Program-made: the position numbers and the translations under genes
Notes under the pieces: generated by a model
Seen by the model: only the letters and a program-made list of their open reading frames with translations
What the model was told of the DNA's origin: nothing
The model's database searches: none
Shown here: piece by piece, positions 1 to 6,238 of the stretch
How positions within the stretch are numbered: position 1 is the stretch's first letter
How the letters are laid out: the number at the start of each line of letters is the position of its first letter
Source: Bacteroidota bacterium
Lineage (GTDB): Bacteria; Bacteroidota; Bacteroidia; Flavobacteriales; Flavobacteriaceae
Reading direction: 5' to 3'
DNA length: 6,361 bases
NCBI GenBank assembly: GCA_021793135.1
Contig: JAJYTI010000125.1
Location: 1-6,361, forward strand

Positions 1-556
1 CTAGATTATCATTTAAACTAATAAAGTTAAATGTAACTCCGTCACTTCTTTCATTTCCATTTTCATCTAATAAGGCATTACCTTGATCATCTATTGGTGT
101 TTGTCCTCCGACACTAGTTATAGCGTAATTATTAAAAAATCCGTAAGAAGTAAAACGAGAAGTGATTTGAAATTGCCCCAATTCATTTAAGTCTCCGTCT
201 GGATTTAAGTTATATCCTAATCCTATTCCGGGATCCCCTTGCTGATAGATTAATCCAATTGCTACAGATGGATTGTCATTTGTAATCCAAGTGTAACCAG
301 ATTGCTCTAATTCCACTCCGTTTCCAGCAATAGAAAGTTCTCCACTTTCTAAATCATCAGCGGTTAATAAATATTCTGCCGAATCTCCTTGTGCGGATAT
401 AAAGAAATGAAATCCACTCTCTTCATGATTTCCTGGATTTGAATCATTGTCGGCGATATCATCATCTTTACTACAGGCCATAAATGATAAGGTTAATCCA
501 AGAGACATGCATAGAAATATATGTCTTTTTGTAAAAAATAATTTAGATACTCTCAT
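1..556 (-). CDS. Surface lipoprotein resembling DUF4374 family, 3' end cut off by window
   Basis: The frame starts with ATG at 556-554 and stays open for 185 codons to the window edge, so the C-terminal part is missing. Residues 1-28 form a lipoprotein signal: basic start (MRVSK), a hydrophobic stretch around residues 12-26, and a lipobox ending FMAC with Cys28. The residues after Cys are SKDDD, an acidic pattern like the export signals that send Bacteroidota lipoproteins to the cell surface. Residues 60-82 (AEYLLTADDL, then GELSIAGNG) and 103-110 (IYQQGDPG) resemble DUF4374 proteins as I remember them; these are roughly 400-residue lipoproteins often encoded beside TonB-dependent receptors. 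The start lies 18 bp after the receptor stop with only an A-rich leader between, so the two are almost surely cotranscribed. An accessory role in siderophore uptake is inferred from position. The lipoprotein call is strong; the family name is moderate. Confidence 0.8.
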   Translation of the reverse strand, partial: MRVSKLFFTKRHIFLCMSLGLTLSFMACSKDDDIADNDSNPGNHEESGFHFFISAQGDSAEYLLTADDLESGELSIAGNGVELEQSGYTWITNDNPSVAIGLIYQQGDPGIGLGYNLNPDGDLNELGQFQITSRFTSYGFFNNYAITSVGGQTPIDDQGNALLDENGNERSDGVTFNFISLNDNL

Positions 557-574
557 TTTGTTTGTTGTTTATAA

Positions 575-3064
575 TTAATTAGAAGTTTTATTTAAAAAAT
601 ATCTTAGTGTAACTGCAAAGCTTCTTCCTGGCTTTTGCAAACTGTAATTGTCATATAGAATCTCGTTGGTAATATTCTTTGCTTCAAAGGAAATATTATA
701 CATTCCGTTTTTTAATGAATATGTGAGGCTTAAGTCATGAGAAAGTTGTGTAGGGATTATTTTTTTGGAATTCATTGCACCCTCGCTTTCCCAGTGTCTA
801 AAGAATTCATGAACATATTGTAGGGTGTAACCTAATGATAGGTGACTATCTTTTTTCCATAAATCATTTGTGTAATAATTGACGTCGGCATTTCCAAATA
901 AATATGGGACGTTAGGCATGCGGTCTTTATAATAAATTAGTTCTTGACCGGTAGGAGAGTAACGCTCCATGTTTCGGATGTTTTGATAGGTGATATTTCC
1001 GCCTATAGAAAATCTGTCTTTATAATAATAATGCGTTTCAAAGTCCACCCCTAAGTTCTGAACTTCACCATGGTTTGTGTAATAGGCACCTCCATAACGC
1101 TGTTCGATTTGTCGACGGATGTAGTCGTTTATATTTCGATAAATAAATCCAACATCCGCATATATATTATGAATTTGATTAAAGGTTTTGTTGTAGGTTA
1201 AGTTTAAGTTGATGTTGTGACTGTTCTCAGCCTTCAAACTCATATCTCCTGTTTCCAATATTTCATCTCCAAAAAGTTCATTGGTAGTAGGCAGTCGATA
1301 GGTTTTTTCAAAAGATAATTTTGTTTGTAGCTCATCGTTAAAGAAATAAGTAGACGCAATTCCATAACCATGTGTACTAAATTTTCTGCTTTGTTCTTCA
1401 TAGATTGGATTGCTAGTTGTAGACACATCTATTGGTCCAGTTACTTTAACCACGTAATACTTTCCAAAGGCTGAGGTATTCCACTTAGAATTTGGTCTAT
1501 AGGAATAAGATAATCCAAATACATTTTTTGCATTTGTACGTTTGATTTTATCTGCTTCAGAACTATTCTCAGAATTGGCAGCAGAATCAAAAGCTTTTCT
1601 TTTAAATCCACTAATAGTATTATTCAATGCAAAATTATGCTTGTCGTTTAACGTATAATTTAAATTCGAAATTATAGAGCCATTATTGTTTGAGAATTTC
1701 GCTCTTGAGTATCTGCTTTCACCTTTTGAGGTTTTGTTTCGGTAATCGCCATTCCAGTTGTATTGTCTTGCTAATGTATCTAAGTTTCTATTTCTGACTT
1801 GACTATAATTGGCAGTAACCGATAGTTTTAAACCTTCTAAAAACAAATCTTTCTTAACATATTCAATAGAAGGTATGAGGCTCTTTGATTTACGTTCCTT
1901 TCCGCCAAACACAATTTTCATTAAGTTAGCGTTTTGAATATCAGCATGTTCTTGTCCAACAGTAACTCCTAATAGTAATTTATCTGCCCAAGTTTGATTT
2001 ACAACACCTACTCTAGCAATAGCGGTCTCATTATGGTAGGTATCGTGAAACCTTCTAAACCAATATTCATCTTTTGAATATGTGTTAGTGGTAAGGTCTA
2101 ATAGGTTTGTTTTGACTTTATATGAGTTATCCGAATAGTTTTGGAATAATATTAAGTTTGCTGTAAACCCCTTTTCGGAAGTATACCCTAGATTGACATT
2201 TGATTTATGCGTGTTAAATGAACCATAAGAATAGGAGGCATCTAAATAGGTATTTGATTTTTTATTGGTGATTATATTTATTGCACCACCTAAAGCATCG
2301 GCACCCAATTCAATAGGTACTACGCCTTTATAGATTTCTATCCGATCTGCCATATTCAATGCAATATTATTGATTTGAAAAGCAGACCCAAATCCACTCA
2401 TGGGCACACCATCCATAAATACTTTTACGTGCTTTCCAGTAAATCCGTTTAGGCTTATTCCAACTCTTGAACCTACACCACCAGTAGATCTTATTTTTAT
2501 TCCCGAAGCCTTATTGAGTAAAGAAGTTAAATCGGCCGATGTATTATATAATTCTTTAGCTTCTAAAGCAACTACGTTATAAGCAGTTTCTTTTACTTTT
2601 TTTAGATTGGATTTCGCTGTTAGCTGTACTTCGTCCAACATATTTTCATTTGGTTGAAGTCTAAAATTATAAGTGAATTTTTGGCCGCGAGTAAGGTTAA
2701 TGTTTATGGATTGTTTTACATATCCCATATTGCTACACACTAAGTCATAAGTGCCCATAGGAGCTTCAAGCTCATATTCTCCTTTGTCATTGGTCTCTAC
2801 ATAATTCGAAGTATTTTGTAAGTAAACATAGGTGTGTGATAATGCGTTGCCTTCTATATCAGTAACCTTTCCATTGATAATGGCGAGGTTTTGTTGCGCA
2901 TTACAAATGGAAATACCTATAAAAAACAAGATTATTACAGTCTTCTTTAAAAATGAATTGCTCCAATTATTCCATCCTCTATTTTGTAAGTTTATGGTTT
3001 CAGTAAATAAATCCCTACAGAAATACGTGTGTTTTATTTGACTTATTGATTTTAGGGTAAACAT
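575..3064 (-). CDS. TonB-dependent outer-membrane receptor, probably for a ferric siderophore
   Basis: This 829-residue protein has the full layout of a Bacteroidota TonB-dependent receptor. A hydrophobic signal segment lies at about residues 40-56 (FLKKTVIILFF, cleavage probably after SICNA). It is followed by a carboxypeptidase-regulatory-like domain (about 63-137, with INGKVTD and the GTYDLVCSNMGY turn), a plug domain (about 155-268, with VFMDGVPM, RIEIYKG and GALGG-like ADALGGAINI), and a long beta-barrel rich in aromatic strands. It ends in FAVTLRYFLN, a typical last barrel strand. The role is energy-dependent import of a ligand too large for porins. Siderophore specificity is inferred from the neighbouring YclQ/CeuE-type binding protein and the divergent AraC regulator, not from the barrel itself. 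The signal segment sits about 39 residues from the only available ATG: an in-frame TAA lies 12 bp upstream of that ATG and the next Met is residue 103. The lipoprotein gene follows after 18 bp. Confidence 0.93.
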   Translation of the reverse strand: MFTLKSISQIKHTYFCRDLFTETINLQNRGWNNWSNSFLKKTVIILFFIGISICNAQQNLAIINGKVTDIEGNALSHTYVYLQNTSNYVETNDKGEYELEAPMGTYDLVCSNMGYVKQSININLTRGQKFTYNFRLQPNENMLDEVQLTAKSNLKKVKETAYNVVALEAKELYNTSADLTSLLNKASGIKIRSTGGVGSRVGISLNGFTGKHVKVFMDGVPMSGFGSAFQINNIALNMADRIEIYKGVVPIELGADALGGAINIITNKKSNTYLDASYSYGSFNTHKSNVNLGYTSEKGFTANLILFQNYSDNSYKVKTNLLDLTTNTYSKDEYWFRRFHDTYHNETAIARVGVVNQTWADKLLLGVTVGQEHADIQNANLMKIVFGGKERKSKSLIPSIEYVKKDLFLEGLKLSVTANYSQVRNRNLDTLARQYNWNGDYRNKTSKGESRYSRAKFSNNNGSIISNLNYTLNDKHNFALNNTISGFKRKAFDSAANSENSSEADKIKRTNAKNVFGLSYSYRPNSKWNTSAFGKYYVVKVTGPIDVSTTSNPIYEEQSRKFSTHGYGIASTYFFNDELQTKLSFEKTYRLPTTNELFGDEILETGDMSLKAENSHNINLNLTYNKTFNQIHNIYADVGFIYRNINDYIRRQIEQRYGGAYYTNHGEVQNLGVDFETHYYYKDRFSIGGNITYQNIRNMERYSPTGQELIYYKDRMPNVPYLFGNADVNYYTNDLWKKDSHLSLGYTLQYVHEFFRHWESEGAMNSKKIIPTQLSHDLSLTYSLKNGMYNISFEAKNITNEILYDNYSLQKPGRSFAVTLRYFLNKTSN

Positions 3065-3100
3065 GGTTAGGTAGATTTATAATTTCTTAAACTCTAGATT

Positions 3101-3137
3101 AAAAACATCCAAGGAGACAAAAGGATATCTCCTTGGA
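3101..3137 (-). terminator. Rho-independent terminator candidate between binding-protein and receptor genes
   Basis: A perfect 10-bp inverted repeat, TCCAAGGAGA at 3108-3117 and TCTCCTTGGA at 3128-3137, encloses a 10-base loop. Read on the minus strand, the stem is followed by TGTTTTTAAT (3107 downward), a short U-tract. No T-run follows it on the plus strand, so it is oriented to act on the minus-strand genes. It begins 16 bp after the binding-protein stop codon and ends about 43 bp before the receptor ATG. It may end the first transcript fully, or act as a partial stop that sets the ratio of receptor to binding protein. Confidence 0.7.
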
Positions 3138-3152
3138 ATATGGCAATTGTTA

Positions 3153-4088
3153 CTAATCCATCGCACTTGCAATTTCATCTATCATTTTATTTATAGAGGT
3201 TAGACCACCTGTCCCAGATAGATACCACACTTTAGAATCTAAGAAAACTATCTTTCCATTTTTATATGCATTAGTATGTCTTATTTTCGAATCGGTAAGT
3301 TCATCCATTGTTAATGGAGTATCGCCAATTGCTGCGCTCCTATCTATTATGTAGATAATGTCAGGGTTTACTTCTTCAATAAATTCAGGAGTTGCTCTAA
3401 AGCCTCGTTGCCCAGTTTCTAATTCTGGAGCAGCTTCTTTTACATCTAATAATCCGAAGGCTAATCCAAAACGTGAACCTTTACCAAAAGCGCTAAAATT
3501 TCCTTTATTGTGGAGTAGTACTAAAGCTTTTTCATCAGACTTTGAGATTTTAGATTGCAATCTTTTTATTTTATTTTCTAGTTTTTGATATTCTTTTTGG
3601 TAAAACTCTTCTTGATTAAATAGCTTCCCCAAAATCTCCAAATCTTTTTGTAGTGCCCCCATTGGATCATGGTAATCGTTATTCGGATAAATGGTAGGAG
3701 CGATTTTTGATAATTCATTGTATGAACTTGAAAGTCTTCCACCTGCAATTATGAGATCTGGTTTTAATGTCTTTATTGTTTCCATATCCACTTTTACTAA
3801 GCTCCCAACGTTTGCAATGGATTTATTAAGTGCATATTCATTTAAATAGGATGGTAAAGCAAGTTTAGGTAAGCCTACTACATTGGCATGAATTGGCTTT
3901 AGATTCTCTATACTACCTATGTTTAAAGTAACAATTCACTGTGGATGCATTGGGACTGCATCGACTCCTTGACTATGTTCTATAGTTACAGTTTGATTCT
4001 TATTTGTGGCAGTATTCTTTTTTTGAGCATAACCTGTTGTGGCAGCAAGAGCTAAAACAAGAATTAATGTACTTGTAATTCTTTTCAT
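3153..4088 (-). pseudogene. Siderophore-binding periplasmic protein (YclQ/CeuE/FatB type) interrupted by one in-frame TGA
   Basis: From ATG at 4088 to TAG at 3153 there are 312 codons in one frame with a single internal stop, TGA at 3938-3936 (codon 51). The product would be a type III periplasmic substrate-binding protein (Peripla_BP_2, PF01497) that hands ferric siderophore to an ABC permease. Visible features are a signal peptide at residues 1-21 (MKRITSTLILVLALAATTGYA), the family N-lobe motif VPMHPQ-stop-IVTLNIGS around the stop, KPDLIIAGGR (R118), GSRFGL (R206), YIIDRSAAIG (R250) and VWYLSG (Y289). The three Arg and the Tyr fit the siderophore-contacting residues known from CeuE. The stop sits where relatives have Arg or Lys (VPKNPKKVVVFD in YclQ), so CGA to TGA is the simplest origin. 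Restart at GTG 3791 (V100) would give about 212 residues with no signal peptide and no N-lobe, so it is unlikely to work. No permease or ATPase gene is in the window. Confidence 0.88.
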
Positions 4089-4145
4089 TTTATAATTTAT
4101 TATGTTTGGTATTCTTATTTAGACTAATTTTAAATAGATTTACCA

Positions 4146-4153
4146 CAAATGTA
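4146..4153 (-). promoter_or_regulatory. -7 promoter box (TACATTTG) of the binding-protein gene
   Basis: On the minus strand the sequence reads TACATTTG, an exact match to the Bacteroidota -7 consensus TAnnTTTG. Transcription would start near 4139-4140, leaving a leader of about 50 bases before ATG at 4088. There is no TTG at the usual -33 spacing; that place is taken by the proximal copy of the direct repeats at 4174-4211. A promoter with a good -7 and no -33 next to an activator site is what an AraC-dependent promoter usually looks like. The start site is inferred. Confidence 0.65.
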
Positions 4154-4173
4154 AAGTGAAGAGGTACATGAAG

Positions 4174-4211
4174 TTTAATAAAAATGGAATCTGATTTAAT
4201 AAAAACGGAAT
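4174..4211. promoter_or_regulatory. Tandem direct repeats, probable binding site of the divergent AraC regulator
   Basis: TTTAATAAAAATGGAAT (4174-4190) and TTTAATAAAAACGGAAT (4195-4211) match at 16 of 17 positions and repeat with a 21-bp period, two helical turns, so both copies face the same side of the DNA. AraC-family dimers typically bind such direct repeats. The proximal copy begins 21 bp upstream of the -7 box at 4146-4153 and so covers the -33 region of the minus-strand promoter, the normal position for an activator that contacts sigma. The distal copy ends 47 bp before the regulator's own ATG, so it may also affect the regulator's expression. Binding by this particular protein is inferred from position. 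Confidence 0.72.
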
Positions 4212-4258
4212 ATTTTGAAATCCTTTATTGAGTTCACATAAAAATCAATTGTTTCAAA

Positions 4259-5185
4259 ATGAAAAGAAGATTGTGGGTTAGCGAAGGCTGGCTAGAAGAT
4301 TATCAGTTTAATATTATCAATAAAACTGAAAGTTGTTTAAAGTGCACTAAGCCGCTTTCAAGAAGTTTTTTAATGCTCGATATTGAAATTTTTTTTGAGA
4401 AAAATTCTAATTATAGCTTCAAAGTTGGGGGAGACTGTATCATCATGGAGTTTATTTATAAATGTAGTAATGAGGAAGCCATAGGTGTTAAGACATCTAA
4501 TAACCTTACCAATACACATAACGTTTTGTATTCTCCCGCCTATCATAGGAAATTTAGATTACCAGAAGGAGATATTGCAGATATGATGACTATTATCTTA
4601 TCTAAAAATTTATATTTTAAATTAATTCCAAAAAATTCCAATCTGCATTCTGAATTTTCTAATAAGATACGGAAAGGCGAAGCTTGTTGTTTATTTGATA
4701 CGCACATAGCCTTTACACCATCCATACAAGCGGTATTAAAAGACATAGAAAAATGTAGTTATGAAGGTGAATTAAAACGTTTGTATTTAGAAAATAAAAT
4801 TCAAGAATTGTTATTGCTTCATCTAGAATTATACCAACACTACAATTTAAATCCGAAAGGGAGTACAATGGATAAAGAGGATTTGGAGAAGCTAATGGAA
4901 GCAAAAAAAATATTGGACGATAATTTCATCAATGCACCTACTTTAAAAGAATTGTCTAGAATGACTTACTTAAATGAATTTAAGTTAAAGAATGAATTCA
5001 AAGCACATTTCGGTACTTCGGTTAAACAATACATTATAGGTTTGCGTATGAAATACGCTTTAGAATTGATTAAAGAAGGGGAATTGTCGATAACCGAAAT
5101 AGCACATCTCTCTGGTTACAATGGCCTAGTTCAATTTTCTACAGCTTTTAAGCGTTATTATGGAGTTCCTCCTACTAGAATATAA
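4259..5185 (+). CDS. AraC-family transcriptional regulator, probable activator of siderophore uptake
   Basis: This 308-residue cytoplasmic DNA-binding protein has a C-terminal AraC/XylS domain with two helix-turn-helix units. The first is at about 227-249 (APTLKELSRMTYLNEFKLKNEFK), the second at about 277-300 (SITEIAHLSGY, then QFSTAFKRYYG). It ends in GVPPTRI, slightly shorter than the usual GxPPSxYR tail. Residues 1-200 form an effector or dimerisation region without close resemblance to the AraC arabinose pocket. It has the look of PchR-like regulators common beside TonB receptors in Bacteroidota, which sense internalised siderophore; that ligand role is inferred. The ATG at 4259 has an A-rich leader (GTTTCAAA) and no Shine-Dalgarno site, as is normal here. 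It is divergent from the binding-protein gene, with 170 bp between them holding the tandem repeats it probably binds. No damage is seen in this gene. Confidence 0.92.
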   Translation: MKRRLWVSEGWLEDYQFNIINKTESCLKCTKPLSRSFLMLDIEIFFEKNSNYSFKVGGDCIIMEFIYKCSNEEAIGVKTSNNLTNTHNVLYSPAYHRKFRLPEGDIADMMTIILSKNLYFKLIPKNSNLHSEFSNKIRKGEACCLFDTHIAFTPSIQAVLKDIEKCSYEGELKRLYLENKIQELLLLHLELYQHYNLNPKGSTMDKEDLEKLMEAKKILDDNFINAPTLKELSRMTYLNEFKLKNEFKAHFGTSVKQYIIGLRMKYALELIKEGELSITEIAHLSGYNGLVQFSTAFKRYYGVPPTRI

Positions 5186-5248
5186 ATAAATACTTTTCAA
5201 TCAAAGTCTAATTAGAATTATTTGGGTTTATCTGATTTAAATTAGACC

Positions 5249-5283
5249 TATCGTTAGGTTATTTTAACGTAGATCTAACGATA
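5249..5283. repeat. Inverted repeat TATCGTTAG/CTAACGATA downstream of the regulator gene
   Basis: The arms at 5249-5257 and 5275-5283 are perfect complements with 17 bases between them. Inside, TAACG at 5265-5269 can pair with CGTTA of the left arm (5252-5256) instead, so two alternative hairpins are possible. It may be a 3' transcript hairpin or a protein site. Function is unknown and the sequence is AT-rich enough that chance must be kept in mind. Confidence 0.4.
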
Positions 5284-5421
5284 ATTAATATACTAAAAGT
5301 CTAGAAGAAACTTGGCATAACGACATTCGCCAAATCACATTAGATAGAAATTTAGATGGTATTTGTATAATACTCTAATTCTATTTGTTCATAACCGTAA
5401 TGAATTTTTTAAATGCTATTA

Positions 5422-5437
5422 AACTAAAACTTTAGTT
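5422..5437. promoter_or_regulatory. Palindromic operator candidate upstream of the GLPGLI gene
   Basis: AACTAAA (5422-5428) and TTTAGTT (5431-5437) form a perfect 7-bp inverted repeat with a 2-base spacer. Its last base is the first base of the -7 box at 5437-5444, so a dimeric protein bound here would block or influence RNA polymerase. The regulator is not known; the AraC site in this window has a different sequence and is a direct repeat. Confidence 0.4.
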
Positions 5438-5444
5438 ATATTTG
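5437..5444 (+). promoter_or_regulatory. -7 promoter box (TATATTTG) of the GLPGLI gene
   Basis: TATATTTG is an exact match to the Bacteroidota -7 consensus TAnnTTTG. It ends 19 bp before the ATG at 5464, so transcription would begin around 5450 with a short leader. No TTG is seen at the usual -33 spacing. The promoter implies that the GLPGLI genes are transcribed apart from the regulator. Confidence 0.6.
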
Positions 5445-5463
5445 AGTATCTTAATCTCCAAAT

Positions 5464-6207
5464 ATGAAAAAACAGACTTTGTTATTCTTATGTTTATGTA
5501 TAACAGCAATAGGCTATAGCCAGATTCAATCAGGTAAAGTAACGTATAAGATAGAATCTAAATTATCAGCAGAGGAAAGATATGAAGCTATTAATTCAAA
5601 ATCATCAGATAATGTCAAGCAGGCTATTTTAAGAAAGTTGAAGTCTTCGTTAATGGCTTTACGGTTTGTTGAATTAGAGTTAGAATTTACACCATATGAA
5701 TCTTTATTTGAAACCACAAAATCTATGCAAAATGATAATACTCTAGATATTAAAGAAGCTATTCGATTTACTGGAACTCTGGGCACATATTATAGTGATT
5801 TAAAGAATAATCACTTTTATAATCAGCGACCTTATGCAGAACATGAATTCTTAATTGAAATGGAGTTTGATGATTTAGATTGGGAGATATGTGATGAAAC
5901 TAAAAAGATAATAGGATATATGTGTATAAAAGCTACTACTACGATTATTTCTGCTAATGGAGAAATGCCTGTCACATCATGGTTTGCTCCTGAATTGCCA
6001 TTTCCATTTGGTCCTAAAGAATTTTGTGGTCTGCCTGGTTTGATTTTAGCAGTGGATTATGATGATTACTACTTTTATGCAGTAACGATTGACCTAGATA
6101 AAAAACAAAGAAATATTAAAAATCCTACAAAAGGAGAATTGGTGACAGATAAAAGGTTTTTTAAGATAGTTGAAGAATATCATAATAATATATTTAAAAA
6201 TAGATAA
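5464..6207 (+). CDS. GLPGLI family secreted protein
   Basis: The 247-residue product has a signal peptide at residues 1-19 (MKKQTLLFLCLCITAIGYS, cleavage near Gln20), so it acts in the periplasm or outside the cell. After it comes the family's usual opening strand SGKVTYKIES. The diagnostic motif GLPGLIL is at residues 189-195, preceded by the conserved stretch TSWFAPELPFPFGP (172-185), which places it in the GLPGLI family (TIGR01200, Porph_ging PF09697). Three Cys outside the signal peptide are visible (143, 154, 188); Cys143 and Cys154 flank the KKIIGYMC segment and might form a disulfide. The family is nearly restricted to Bacteroidota and has no established biochemical role, so no function is assigned. 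The length is normal for the family. A diverged second copy starts 31 bp after the stop. The start codon is supported by the promoter box at 5437-5444 and by the signal peptide. Confidence 0.9.
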   Translation: MKKQTLLFLCLCITAIGYSQIQSGKVTYKIESKLSAEERYEAINSKSSDNVKQAILRKLKSSLMALRFVELELEFTPYESLFETTKSMQNDNTLDIKEAIRFTGTLGTYYSDLKNNHFYNQRPYAEHEFLIEMEFDDLDWEICDETKKIIGYMCIKATTTIISANGEMPVTSWFAPELPFPFGPKEFCGLPGLILAVDYDDYYFYAVTIDLDKKQRNIKNPTKGELVTDKRFFKIVEEYHNNIFKNR

Positions 6208-6238
6208 AAAGTTGTTTTTAGTTTTAAGGGTTATAGAA

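Larger units (their letters stand above)
5186..5463. other. Non-coding stretch between regulator and GLPGLI gene, rich in inverted repeats
   Basis: No credible gene lies here on either strand. It holds an 8-bp inverted repeat GTCTAATT/AATTAGAC (5206-5213 and 5240-5247), a 9-bp inverted repeat TATCGTTAG/CTAACGATA (5249-5257 and 5275-5283), and the promoter region of the downstream gene at its right end. Neither hairpin is followed by a T-run, so a standard terminator for the regulator gene is not evident, although the first two repeats lie where one would be expected. Confidence 0.6.

Noticed and set aside
1240..1428. Short open frames inside the large genes, such as this one within the receptor gene.
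   Set aside because: They overlap well-supported coding sequence in other frames and show no domain, signal or start context of their own.
3936..3938. TGA as a recoded sense codon (Trp or selenocysteine).
   Set aside because: The neighbouring genes use TGG normally for Trp, the family has a basic residue here, and a recoding hairpin is not evident; a nonsense change or sequence error is simpler.
4211..4218. TATTTTG as a plus-strand -7 box for the AraC gene.
   Set aside because: It is one base short of TAnnTTTG and has no -33 partner; the regulator's promoter is left unassigned.
4234..4250. Possible third copy of the AraC direct repeat (around CATAAAAATCAATT).
   Set aside because: Only 11 of 17 positions match and it is 39 bp from the second copy, which breaks the 21-bp helical phase.
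4212..4260. 9-bp inverted repeat ATTTTGAAA/TTTCAAAAT around the leader of the AraC gene.
   Set aside because: All but two of the paired positions are A/T, with a 31-base loop in an AT-rich leader; likely by chance.
5289..5375. 29-codon open stretch reading YTKSLEETWHNDIRQ and onward, protein-like in composition.
   Set aside because: It is bounded by stops on both sides, has no start codon and no recognised family; it may be a worn gene remnant, but nothing supports this beyond composition.
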